A DNA stretch of 35,068 nucleotides. Origin: a virus. Below the pieces are notes generated by a model. That model had not been told where the DNA came from. It saw only the letters and a list, made by a program, of their open reading frames with translations, and did no database searches. Made by a program: the position numbers and the translations under genes. Each line of letters starts with the position of its first letter. Position 1 is the stretch's first letter. Location: positions 1 through 35,068 of the IMG/VR virus record IMGVR_UViG_3300034021_001142; one strand, written 5' to 3'. Shown piece by piece: positions 1-7,087 of this stretch.

Positions 1-127
1 TTTGCTATCATTGCTATCATTGCTATCATTGCTATCATTGCTATCATTGCTATCATTGCTATCATTGCTATCATTGCTATCATTGCTATCATTGCTATCA
101 TTGCTATCATTGCTATCATTGCTATCA
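1..127. repeat. 9-bp tandem array, unit TTGCTATCA, about 14 copies
   Basis: Fourteen head-to-tail copies fill 2-127. The same array restarts at 34970 and runs to the window end. The extra T before the first unit anchors the overlap at exactly 100 bases. Read on the minus strand the unit encodes Asp-Ser-Asn, so copy-number change would lengthen or shorten a linker without breaking the frame. Confidence 0.95.
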
Positions 128-411
128 AATTGCAGCTCTAAAAATTTACAGCCAATAAGCTCATCAAAACTAAAAGTATTATCCATTTTTAAATTAAAAT
201 CTTCTTTAAATGAGTTTAAATCTTCATAGACAACCCCATTATTTTTCAATGCAAATTGCAAGCAACAAATTAATAAAAGTTTGTTGCTATTACTTAATTG
301 AAGCCAATAGCTTGACTGCATAAAGTGCTTATCCATCTTCCAAAACGTATTTTTTCTGCCTGTTTTATGATGTAGAAACTTTTCCCATTCTCTGATTTTA
401 AAAACTCTCAT
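1..411 (-). CDS. Replication initiator, N-terminal part (continues at 34492-35068)
   Basis: This is the 5' part of a gene broken by the window ends. The ATG at 411 follows a GGGGG ribosome site. The first ~95 residues (start MRVFKIREWEKFLHH) look like the winged-helix N-terminal domain of phage replisome organisers or initiators, with a Trp/Leu-rich helix and a gain-of-helix pattern around WLQLSNSNKLLLICCLQFAL. They are followed by Asp-Ser-Asn repeats encoded by the 9-bp array. Bases 1-100 equal 34969-35068, and removing the overlap keeps the frame, so the full protein is about 295 residues. Initiator function is inferred from the domain pattern and from the helicase-loader-like gene just downstream. 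The true repeat number could be larger than assembled. Confidence 0.7.
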   Translation of the reverse strand, partial: MRVFKIREWEKFLHHKTGRKNTFWKMDKHFMQSSYWLQLSNSNKLLLICCLQFALKNNGVVYEDLNSFKEDFNLKMDNTFSFDELIGCKFLELQFDSNDSNDSNDSNDSNDSNDSNDSNDSNDSNDSNDSNDSNDSK

Positions 412-422
412 TTAACCCCCGT

Positions 423-680
423 TTAAGAATTTATTCTTTTGATTTCCGCAAAACATTCGGCGATTGCGCTCATGTTTTTATCTAACGAAAAATTCATTTT
501 TGCAAATTCAATCGCGTCATGCTCTCTGATTTTTTCGGATAGATATTCGCTGATTTCATTTAATTCCGACCATGCATTTTTTTTTATTAAAGCATCAAAA
601 TTAAATAAAATCTGATTTTTTAACCTTTCTTTTTCAAAAGAATTAATAATTTTAGTATTTCCAAGGCTTTGAATCGCCAT
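423..680 (-). CDS. Small early protein, unknown
   Basis: An 85-residue, mostly helical, charged protein with no family I recognise. Its ATG shares a base with the stop of the preceding 25-residue ORF (TAATG) and is preceded by a GAGGG site. It is the last of five small genes between the early promoter and the replication initiator, so it is an early gene, possibly host-directed. Confidence 0.65.
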   Translation of the reverse strand: MAIQSLGNTKIINSFEKERLKNQILFNFDALIKKNAWSELNEISEYLSEKIREHDAIEFAKMNFSLDKNMSAIAECFAEIKRINS

Positions 681-757
681 TATTTTTTATCCCTCTTTTT
701 TTTTAAAACCCGCTTTAATACACGGGTTTTGATGATTTTCTTTTCTTGCTCTGTCAT
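680..757 (-). CDS. 25-residue basic peptide
   Basis: A very short ORF starting MTEQEKKIIKTR and ending in a Lys/Arg cluster. Its start overlaps the stop of the upstream gene (ATGA) and its stop overlaps the next start (TAATG), and it has an AGGAAAG site. This double coupling is why I call it. The coding sequence also contains an 8-bp inverted repeat (AAAACCCG/CGGGTTTT, 704-729), so the segment could instead serve as a structured spacer. Function unknown. Confidence 0.5.
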   Translation of the reverse strand: MTEQEKKIIKTRVLKRVLKKKRDKK

Positions 758-909
758 TTTTCTTTCCTTACTTGTTTTGTTAAAAACGGCGTTATTACTT
801 GCTCAACCCATGTGTATTTTAGCTTTTTTGAGCAAACATACGCAGATTGTATCGAATAATGCGCGTGACCGCACGTTTGACCAAATTTGCCTGCTTGATA
901 TAAGCTCAT
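754..909 (-). CDS. 51-residue early protein, unknown
   Basis: The frame stays open upstream to 1038, but the ATG at 909 follows a good GAGGTG site, whereas the longer version would overlap most of the next gene. The protein starts MSLYQAGKFGQTCGHAHYSI and has Cys-rich spots (TCGHAHY, YVCSK). No family recognised. It lies in the promoter-proximal early cluster and is coupled to the 25-residue ORF. Confidence 0.55.
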   Translation of the reverse strand: MSLYQAGKFGQTCGHAHYSIQSAYVCSKKLKYTWVEQVITPFLTKQVRKEK

Positions 910-925
910 GATTTCACCTCGTTTT

Positions 926-1204
926 TTAAAATTGATAAAGTAATTTATATAATTCTGGCGTTTGCTCTTCAAGCACTTGTTCCGCTTCCGCGCGCCGTGT
1001 TGCAATTTTATCTTGTACGGTGCCAACAAATAGACCACCCGTTACATAAATTTGAGCTATAATTTGGTAGCAATCAATTTTAAGCATAATATTTTTTGAT
1101 ACAATTTTATACTCTCCTGCGTGGCTTTCAGATTTATCTAAAATTAAATAATAGTCATCTTTTTTGTCGCCGTCTTTTAAATGCTTTGCGTAAAAAGTAT
1201 TCAC
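926..1204 (-). CDS. 92-residue early protein, unknown
   Basis: GTG start with a strong GGGGGTG site that lies inside the end of the preceding ORF. The N-terminal part is beta-rich and charged (KKDDYYLILDKSESHAGEYK); the C-terminal part is helical and acidic (RRAEAEQVLEEQTPELYKLL). No family recognised. It is the second gene behind the early promoter. Confidence 0.65.
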   Translation of the reverse strand: MNTFYAKHLKDGDKKDDYYLILDKSESHAGEYKIVSKNIMLKIDCYQIIAQIYVTGGLFVGTVQDKIATRRAEAEQVLEEQTPELYKLLYQF

Positions 1205-1206
1205 GA

Positions 1207-1335
1207 TTACACCCCCGCAGAATCTAAGTTTGAGTTAATGAAATCTCTATCGAATGACTGAGCGCTATTGTGATTGTCGCGTAATGCGATGATGTCGATA
1301 TCGTAACTGTCTATGTCTATTAAGTCGATTGTCAT
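1207..1335 (-). CDS. First early gene, 42-residue acidic protein
   Basis: The protein starts MTIDLIDIDSYDIDIIALRD and is acidic with alternating Ile/Asp. The ATG lies behind CTGGAGAGA, the same ribosome-site block found before 23488 and 27720. It is the first reading frame of the early transcript from the promoter at 1385-1413; the predicted leader is about 43 bases and begins with a hairpin. Size, acidity and position resemble small host-takeover proteins, but that is inference. No homologue recognised. Confidence 0.6.
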   Translation of the reverse strand: MTIDLIDIDSYDIDIIALRDNHNSAQSFDRDFINSNLDSAGV

Positions 1336-1359
1336 ATTGTCTCTCCAGATTTTTAATTC

Positions 1360-1377
1360 ATCAGCTTAATTGCTGAT
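1360..1377. promoter_or_regulatory. Inverted repeat at early transcript +1
   Basis: ATCAGC (1360-1365) and GCTGAT (1372-1377) form perfect 6-bp arms with a 6-base spacer. The predicted start of the early transcript is ~1378, so the RNA would open with this hairpin. It could stabilise the mRNA or be a repressor operator. Confidence 0.55.
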
Positions 1378-1384
1378 AAAATGC

Positions 1385-1413
1385 ATTATATAGTAATTAT
1401 TTTAATATGTCAA
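1385..1413 (-). promoter_or_regulatory. Early promoter, perfect sigma70 consensus
   Basis: On the minus strand TTGACA (1408-1413), a 17-base spacer and TATAAT (1385-1390). It would drive the small early genes and, through the circle junction, replication genes. The core TTGACATATTA ... TATAATRCATT is shared with the promoter at 29651-29679. Confidence 0.9.
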
Positions 1414-1554
1414 TACATTTTTTAAGATTTTATCACTTTTTTTTAAGTTTGGGTTAATTTTCACTTTTTTATTACGATATGAATTTTATTGTTTATTCAA
1501 GTTTGTATTATTTAACAAGATATTTATTGTTTGAATTATGGAATCATGCAATAC

Positions 1555-1583
1555 TTGTAATTACCACGCGCATCATGTATAAT
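1555..1583 (+). promoter_or_regulatory. Late-operon promoter
   Basis: TTGTAA (1555-1560), 17-base spacer, TATAAT (1578-1583), about 80 bases upstream of the terminase small subunit gene. This is the only strong plus-strand promoter before the packaging genes. Confidence 0.65.
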
Positions 1584-1661
1584 GTTTAATTATTTTATAA
1601 TTCTTTAATGAATTTAAAATTATCATTAGCGGTTTAATTTATTTAAAAAGGAATCTTATTG

Positions 1662-2246
1662 ATGGCTCGCTACAACGCAAAGCATAACGTAGACGACATT
1701 ATAAAAAAATTTGAAGAATGCGCAAACGTAGAAAGCGATAAGTATTCTTTTTATTTTTATGTAGACCAAGTGCTCTATGATTTAAAATTAACTAAGTGCC
1801 AATTATCTGACTATCGCAAAAATGGAAAAGTTAAATCTGTGACGCATGAGCAGACAGACGCGCTTTGCAAAGCTGTAGAGTTTTACAAAATGTCAGCATT
1901 GCATAAAGTTTTAAAAGTCATTAAAGATAATATCATCGTCACTAAAGATCAAAAGCTCAACGAAAAAGCGTTGTCCGCGCTTTTGTCGTCAATCTCATCG
2001 CACTCAGCAAAAATTTATGGATTGAAAGGCGAAGAAGACGAATTAAAGGCGATACAAATCGTGCAGGACGCGTTAAGCGATGAGGGCATAACGTCCGAGG
2101 TGGCAGAAAGGATGGCTAAGCTATTGCAAATTAAAGCTGATATCAGAGATAAAAAAGAAACGGCAAGACGCTTTGAAGCATTTATTAAAATGCAATTAGA
2201 AAGCGGCGAACTTTCGCAAACTCAATTTGACAAGATTATGCAATAA
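1662..2246 (+). CDS. terS: Terminase small subunit (probable)
   Basis: A 194-residue protein directly upstream of the large terminase, sharing one base with it (TAATG). The ATG at 1662 is preferred over the TTG one codon earlier because AAAAGGAA sits at the right distance. It begins MARYNAKHNVDDIIKKFEEC, has a possible helix-turn-helix around LTKCQLSDYRKNGKVKS, and ends in charged helices of the kind that oligomerise in small terminases. In P22-like phages this subunit recognises pac and starts headful packaging. The call rests mostly on position, size and helical make-up. Confidence 0.7.
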   Translation: MARYNAKHNVDDIIKKFEECANVESDKYSFYFYVDQVLYDLKLTKCQLSDYRKNGKVKSVTHEQTDALCKAVEFYKMSALHKVLKVIKDNIIVTKDQKLNEKALSALLSSISSHSAKIYGLKGEEDELKAIQIVQDALSDEGITSEVAERMAKLLQIKADIRDKKETARRFEAFIKMQLESGELSQTQFDKIMQ

Positions 2247-3871
2247 TGGCACAAGCATCTGTCATTAAATCAAAATTAAATAAAGCGTTAAAGATATTGT
2301 CGCAGAACGAAAACAGAAAAAAGCAGTACATTTTTTTTGATAAAGAAAATTGGTCAATTACAATAAAGGACAAAAAGGATGAGACGATTAGATATTTAAC
2401 GATGGATGATGCGCCAACTGCGAAAGAATATATGTATGATTTTGAATCAAAAGAATTGGGAATTATGGGTAGTCGTGGAAGCGCAAAGTCTACAGCATCA
2501 ATAGATAAAATACTTTGGATTGCTTTTTTAAATCCCCCATGCATTGACGGCGTAAAAAAATCTAGATTTAGCGTGAGTCGAGACACTTTTGAAAATTTGA
2601 TGAACACGACGTGGGAAACGATTGTAGACTGGATTGGCTTTGAAGAGATAGGGTTTAAACCATCGCTACACCCAACGCCAACAATAACACTTGACTTTTT
2701 TGACGGACAATGCAGAAATAAAATTGAGCTGTTGTTTTTGTCGTATAATCGCGCGGAGAAGGCGAGCAAAGCTGAATCATTAGAGTTAACTGGCGCATAC
2801 TTTAACGAGCTTAGACATATACCTATTGACGCGTATTATAAAACATCTGGTTCAGTCGGTCGCTATCCATCCATTAAAGAGCGCGGAGCGGGTGAGTACA
2901 TTTCGCAAATATTATTCGACACAAATGCATTTGACAAAAATCATATACTCTATGAGATCTTTGTTAAAGACGAATGGCAAAACATGGTGGGAAAATTCCC
3001 GCAAAAAGAAGCTGGGCTTGCGTTTTATCGACAAGAGGGAGGACTTATTGAAAGCGATGACGGAAATTTTATTGCGAATGAAAGAGCGGATAACATCAAA
3101 AACTTACCAAAAGATTTTTATAAAAATATGGCTATTGGTAAGCCTCGCGAGTTTATATTGTCTCAGATATGCAACAAGTTCGGCGATGATTTAAGCGGCG
3201 AGCGAGTACACCCAGAATACGACCCTACTCTTCATTCTTGCGAGTTTTTGGAGATTAGGCGAGATGCGCCGATCAGTATATTCTGGGACTATGGCGGTGT
3301 TAATGCGTGCTTGGTCGTGCAGTTTTATAACGGCGTTTTGTTTGTAATTAAAGAATTAATCGGCGTTAAAACAGGGCTTAGAAACTTTTGCAAGAACACA
3401 GTCAAAGTATATCTTGACGAAAACAATCTTAATCTGATTGCGTTTTTTGAAGGCGATTGCGCGGATAACTATTCGCATGAGTCGAGCATGTCATCAAGCG
3501 ATATAGTGTTTGAAGAGCTTGGGCGCAAGCCAACAATGGCGGTAACTAACGATATACCCACGCGTATTGCGGCAGTAGATAGATTGATTTTAAAAGAGGC
3601 GTATAAAGGACAGCGCGGACTCATGGTGTCTCGCACTGGTTGCCCTAAGCTACACGAGGGATTGTCAAAGCGGTATACATTAAAGCTTGAAAAGGGCGCA
3701 GATAATACACCTGTTTTAAAACCAAACAAGAATACAATATATTCTCATCCGGCGGACTGCTTGCAATATGCCGCGCTTAGAATAAAAACATTAGAAAAAG
3801 AATCGCGTGATAATTCTCTTGATAGAGCGCCAGTTCCAGGAGCTGGTTATAGCGTACATGGTTATTTATAG
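2246..3871 (+). CDS. terL: Terminase large subunit
   Basis: The 541-residue packaging motor. The N-terminal ATPase has Walker A GSRGSAKST at 75-83 and a Walker-B-like GAYFNEL with Glu188. The C-terminal RNase-H-like nuclease shows acidic residues at D348 (FWDYGG), D404 (EGDC) and D504 (HPADCLQY). Together these support ATP-driven DNA translocation and headful cutting at the portal. Length is close to other P22-type large terminases. It is translationally coupled to terS, and the portal gene follows after 8 bases. Confidence 0.93.
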   Translation: MAQASVIKSKLNKALKILSQNENRKKQYIFFDKENWSITIKDKKDETIRYLTMDDAPTAKEYMYDFESKELGIMGSRGSAKSTASIDKILWIAFLNPPCIDGVKKSRFSVSRDTFENLMNTTWETIVDWIGFEEIGFKPSLHPTPTITLDFFDGQCRNKIELLFLSYNRAEKASKAESLELTGAYFNELRHIPIDAYYKTSGSVGRYPSIKERGAGEYISQILFDTNAFDKNHILYEIFVKDEWQNMVGKFPQKEAGLAFYRQEGGLIESDDGNFIANERADNIKNLPKDFYKNMAIGKPREFILSQICNKFGDDLSGERVHPEYDPTLHSCEFLEIRRDAPISIFWDYGGVNACLVVQFYNGVLFVIKELIGVKTGLRNFCKNTVKVYLDENNLNLIAFFEGDCADNYSHESSMSSSDIVFEELGRKPTMAVTNDIPTRIAAVDRLILKEAYKGQRGLMVSRTGCPKLHEGLSKRYTLKLEKGADNTPVLKPNKNTIYSHPADCLQYAALRIKTLEKESRDNSLDRAPVPGAGYSVHGYL

Positions 3872-3879
3872 GATATTTT

Positions 3880-5850
3880 ATGAGTGAAAAAACAAACCCT
3901 TCAGAATTATTATCAAAGATTAAAGCTTATCGCGCATCGTGGGATGCTATTGCGTCCGCTCAAATTAAAAAAGCTAAGATGGTTGATGCGTACATTAACA
4001 ATCAGGGCGTAGAGGAGTCATGCGTAAGCTTTAAGATAGATAAAGGTACGCAGATTGAGGTATCTACTAACAATCAATTAAGACCTGCACTTAATAGAGC
4101 GGTATCTGATGCGAGAGATTACCAACCCTATTTCTCTTGCGTTCCCGTCAAAGACTCAACGGACTTAAAAGATAAAAAGCTTTTTCAAGCGATACTTGAT
4201 TCGCTTATTTTAGATTCGCGAAATATCTATGAGTTGTATGGAGTTCTTGGAAAGCTTTACGCGAGAAGCTGGGCGGTTATATGCAAAGACATTGATGTGA
4301 TGTTTGATGAGTCGTTAAAGCAAGTTATAAAAGCAATCCGCTTCACAAACATTGAAGATGTTGAGTCTATCTTTTTTGATTCTAATTGCAGAATATCAGA
4401 AGTTAATGCTAAAGGCAGGTTTCAGGGCAGCACAAAATCAATCTCAACTATTGATGAAAACGGCGTAAGTAAACAAGTTGAAACAATAGAGTTCTGGGAA
4501 AAGCAATATGATGATGTTACCTATGTTAAGGTAAAGTCTAACGGTGAAAACAATGCATCTGAATATAAGCGCATTAAAAAAGGCAGTGATTTTAGTGGAA
4601 AGAAATATTTAATAAGGGAGTGTGTGGCAATACGGCATTATGTTTTTGAAGACGACAACTTAATCATTGATGAAGAGTGGGCTTTTTATAATGTAATGCC
4701 GTTTAGTCTTTCTGTCGGGATTGTATCTGATGATTTTAGTGCGAGTAATTCAAGCCGTTTAACAATTACTCCTTGGCTTGAGCATGCCGTGCCTCTCCAA
4801 AAAGGGCTTAACTATGCAATGACGGCGCAACTCTACAATGTTAAAAACAATAGAGGCACTTCAAAGATAATGTATTTGAAAGAATCGCTTAAAGGCGAGG
4901 AAGATACTTGGTCTAAAAGAAATACTTCTGAAACGGATTTGCCATACCACCCAGTTACTATAAATGGGCAGGAAATGATTGTGCCTCCGACCGAGGTGCA
5001 GGCTAACGCGCAAAATAGCGCGGTTTCAGAAGTGGTGCAATCTTATCCGCAGGAAATAAGGAATTCAATTGGCACTGATGTTCAGCAAGATATTGCCTAT
5101 AATAAATCAGGTGAAGCGATAAGACAAACGCAGCTTATTCAATATAAAAACTCAAAGATTATTTTCGATAAGTTCTTGGAATTTCTAGATGATATTGGCT
5201 CTGATATTTGCAAAATGATCCCCGTGGTTTATGACACGCCGCAATATGTTATTATTGATAACTATGGCGATAGTTACGCGCAGTGGATAAACACAACGCT
5301 AGACAATATGATTTCCGACAAAATTGGGAAGTTCGATATTAGAATAGTTGCAGGCTCAAGTAAAGCCTCTTCTAAACAAAAATCATTCTCTGCGTTCTCC
5401 GCGCTTTATCAATTAACGGCAGCCACGCCAATTGCTCAAAATATTGTTTCAAATACAATTGATATGCTTGCATCAAGTCTTGATTGCGAAGAAGCCTCAG
5501 ATATTGCCAAACGACTTAAATTATTGGTTCCCGATGAGGTTATTGCGGTTACTAATGGCGAGCTTGACGAAAAAGAAGTCAAGGCTAAAATGCAACAAGC
5601 TGGCGCAGCGCAAGCGCAAGAACAAAAAGGTCAAATGATGACCCAATTGCAAATTCTTGATAAAGAGGCGCAAGCCAAGATTCTTTCAGGTCAAGGCTCA
5701 CTGCTTCGCGGTCAGGCGGCTATAGCTAAAGTTCAAAATGAGATACCGATTGAAGAGTTAAAATCCGATACGGCAATTGCTGTGCAGGAGCTTAAAAACA
5801 ACCCCGAGGTAGTAATACCTCAATTTAACATAGGAGCAAACAATGAGTGA
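3880..5850 (+). CDS. Portal protein, P22 gp1-like
   Basis: 656 residues; ATG at 3880 behind GGAT. The region NQLRPALNRAVSDARDYQP (68-86) is characteristic of P22-type portals, and the C-terminal ~90 residues are Gln/Ala/Lys-rich helix (AQAQEQKGQMMTQLQILDKE), fitting the portal barrel. The dodecameric portal docks terminase during packaging and later the tail adaptor. The last 8 bases overlap the scaffold gene, as expected for products needed together in procapsid assembly. Confidence 0.9.
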   Translation: MSEKTNPSELLSKIKAYRASWDAIASAQIKKAKMVDAYINNQGVEESCVSFKIDKGTQIEVSTNNQLRPALNRAVSDARDYQPYFSCVPVKDSTDLKDKKLFQAILDSLILDSRNIYELYGVLGKLYARSWAVICKDIDVMFDESLKQVIKAIRFTNIEDVESIFFDSNCRISEVNAKGRFQGSTKSISTIDENGVSKQVETIEFWEKQYDDVTYVKVKSNGENNASEYKRIKKGSDFSGKKYLIRECVAIRHYVFEDDNLIIDEEWAFYNVMPFSLSVGIVSDDFSASNSSRLTITPWLEHAVPLQKGLNYAMTAQLYNVKNNRGTSKIMYLKESLKGEEDTWSKRNTSETDLPYHPVTINGQEMIVPPTEVQANAQNSAVSEVVQSYPQEIRNSIGTDVQQDIAYNKSGEAIRQTQLIQYKNSKIIFDKFLEFLDDIGSDICKMIPVVYDTPQYVIIDNYGDSYAQWINTTLDNMISDKIGKFDIRIVAGSSKASSKQKSFSAFSALYQLTAATPIAQNIVSNTIDMLASSLDCEEASDIAKRLKLLVPDEVIAVTNGELDEKEVKAKMQQAGAAQAQEQKGQMMTQLQILDKEAQAKILSGQGSLLRGQAAIAKVQNEIPIEELKSDTAIAVQELKNNPEVVIPQFNIGANNE

Positions 5851-6625
5851 AAATGAAAATATGCCAATAGTTGCAGAAGCGGCTTTGGATGCCTCGCCAA
5901 CTGCTGGCGCTGTTGAATCGCAAGCAATTGACGAGATGATGCCAAAATCAAAAGCAACAGAGCTTATCAAAAACAAAGTTGCTGAATTAACAAGGAAGCA
6001 TCAATTGGAGCTAGATGCTCTTAAATCGCAAGGCTCATCTGCTCAAGACCCGACGCAAGGCGGAAGGATGATTCCAATTGAGGCGTTACCAGAGATAATG
6101 AAAGAGTTCGCTCCTGACTTAATCGGCAAGCATGAAGAGTCCAAGAAAGCTCAAAAAGACGAGGAAGACAAAAAACGCTCTCAAGAAGACGTTGCTAAGA
6201 GAGCGCAAGAGACGCAGGTAAAAATAAAAAGCCGTCTTGATTCTGACCCTGAATTTCTTGAGCTTATCAAAAACAATGCGGAGTTCATGACAAATTACAT
6301 GAACCCAGAAGACATTATGTCCGAAATGATGAGCTTTCCAAAACCTGACAAAGTAATTGGCGCAGTGCTTTCATCCCCTGATGTGATGATGAAGCTTAAA
6401 GAAATTTCAATGTCTGATAAAAGCGCGCATGGCAAAAAGCTTGATAGAGTGCATTTATATCAAGAAGCCATAGAGAATGAAATGGAAAAGAAAAGCGCGG
6501 GAAGAGGCTATGCTAATGTTGGCAAAGTTTACACTAAAGACATTTCATCAGCTGGAAAATCGAGCAATCCAAACGAATGGAGCGGCAAAGATTTCTTAAA
6601 AAAAGCTGGATTATATAGACAATAA
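5843..6625 (+). CDS. Scaffolding protein
   Basis: A 260-residue, highly charged, helical protein lying between portal and coat, the place of P22 gp8. It begins MSENENMPIVAEAALDASPT, has a Lys/Glu-rich coiled-coil middle (about 100-135) and a basic C-terminal end (GKDFLKKAGLYRQ), similar in layout to P22 scaffold, whose basic C-terminus binds coat. The ribosome site AGGAG lies within the portal gene. The call rests on position, composition and length. Confidence 0.8.
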   Translation: MSENENMPIVAEAALDASPTAGAVESQAIDEMMPKSKATELIKNKVAELTRKHQLELDALKSQGSSAQDPTQGGRMIPIEALPEIMKEFAPDLIGKHEESKKAQKDEEDKKRSQEDVAKRAQETQVKIKSRLDSDPEFLELIKNNAEFMTNYMNPEDIMSEMMSFPKPDKVIGAVLSSPDVMMKLKEISMSDKSAHGKKLDRVHLYQEAIENEMEKKSAGRGYANVGKVYTKDISSAGKSSNPNEWSGKDFLKKAGLYRQ

Positions 6626-6635
6626 GGGGGATTGT

Positions 6636-6896
6636 ATGAGCAAAATAAAACCTTTACACGGCAGAATTGTTATAAAACCTTTGGTTAAAGATGCATTAAG
6701 CGCGGGCGGAATAGTTCTTTCAAGCCAACCATCGGAAAGTCATGACAGAGCTTTGGTAATTGAGGCGGCGGATGATTCTTATGTTAAAAAGGGTGATACC
6801 GTTCTTTACGGTCGGTACTCTTGCATTAGCGTAGAATTAGATGACGAGCCATTATTGATAATCAATGAAAAAGATATTTTAGCAATTATTTCATAA
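6636..6896 (+). CDS. groES: GroES-type co-chaperonin
   Basis: An 86-residue Cpn10 family protein. It starts MSKIKPLHGRIVIKPL (strand 1), carries the GroEL-binding mobile loop with SAGGIVL at 22-28, and ends with KKGDTVLYGRYSC and NEKDILAII as in bacterial GroES. About 10 residues are missing where E. coli GroES has its roof hairpin, so the dome may be more open. It lies between scaffold and coat behind a GGGGG site and probably lids the host GroEL ring during folding of the large coat protein, as T4 gp31 does. Phage GroES genes are known; placement inside the P22 head module is notable. Confidence 0.93.
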   Translation: MSKIKPLHGRIVIKPLVKDALSAGGIVLSSQPSESHDRALVIEAADDSYVKKGDTVLYGRYSCISVELDDEPLLIINEKDILAIIS

Positions 6897-6900
6897 ATGA

Positions 6901-6929
6901 TTGACATTTCTATTATTTCCTGATAATAT
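6901..6929 (+). promoter_or_regulatory. Coat-gene promoter
   Basis: TTGACA (6901-6906), 17-base spacer, TAATAT (6924-6929) with an extended TG one base upstream. It begins four bases after the groES stop and points to the coat gene. Predicted start (~6936) lies in the left arm of the terminator hairpin. Confidence 0.7.
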
Positions 6930-6930
6930 A

Positions 6931-6963
6931 CCCCTACCTGCCTTAATTGGTAGGGGCTTTTGT
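6931..6963 (+). terminator. Rho-independent terminator before coat gene
   Basis: Arms CCCCTACC (6931-6938) and GGTAGGGG (6949-6956) give an 8-bp stem with a 10-base loop, followed by CTTTTGTT. It would stop transcripts coming from the packaging genes, while the promoter at 6901 starts new ones beyond it. Confidence 0.75.
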
Positions 6964-7041
6964 TGGAATAGTAAACCAAATCTTTCTTTCTTTTGAAAAA
7001 AAGAATGTCGCTTATTCGGCGTTAAGAGTAATATTTAGACC

Positions 7042-7066
7042 CCATTTTTATGGGATTGTTTTTTAT
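7042..7066 (+). terminator. Weak hairpin with T-run upstream of coat gene
   Basis: CCCAT and ATGGG form a 5-bp stem with a short T loop, followed by a T-rich stretch just before the coat ribosome site (GGTGA). It could be a leaky terminator, or an mRNA 5' structure tuning coat translation. Confidence 0.35.
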
Positions 7067-7087
7067 TATTTTTTTTGGTGATTTACT

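Larger units (their letters stand above)
1336..1661. other. Divergent early/late control region
   Basis: No gene is visible in these 326 AT-rich bases. They hold the minus-strand early promoter with its hairpin/operator (1360-1413), the plus-strand promoter (1555-1583), and in between about 140 bases of very AT-rich DNA. A regulator or replication protein could bind here, but I see no iterated sites. Confidence 0.7.

Noticed and set aside
1-127. CRISPR array
   Set aside because: Nine-base units with no spacers.
2-229. Plus-strand frame of repeating Leu-Leu-Ser residues
   Set aside because: It is the reverse reading of the 9-bp array; the minus-strand frame joins two recognisable initiator domains, so the plus frame is a shadow.
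704-729. Terminator with AAAACCCG/CGGGTTTT stem
   Set aside because: On the minus strand it lies within a coupled 25-residue ORF and is followed by a run of A, not T; at most an attenuator.
2236-2769. 177-residue antisense frame inside the terminase gene
   Set aside because: Antisense shadow of a clear TerL frame; no ribosome site or family.
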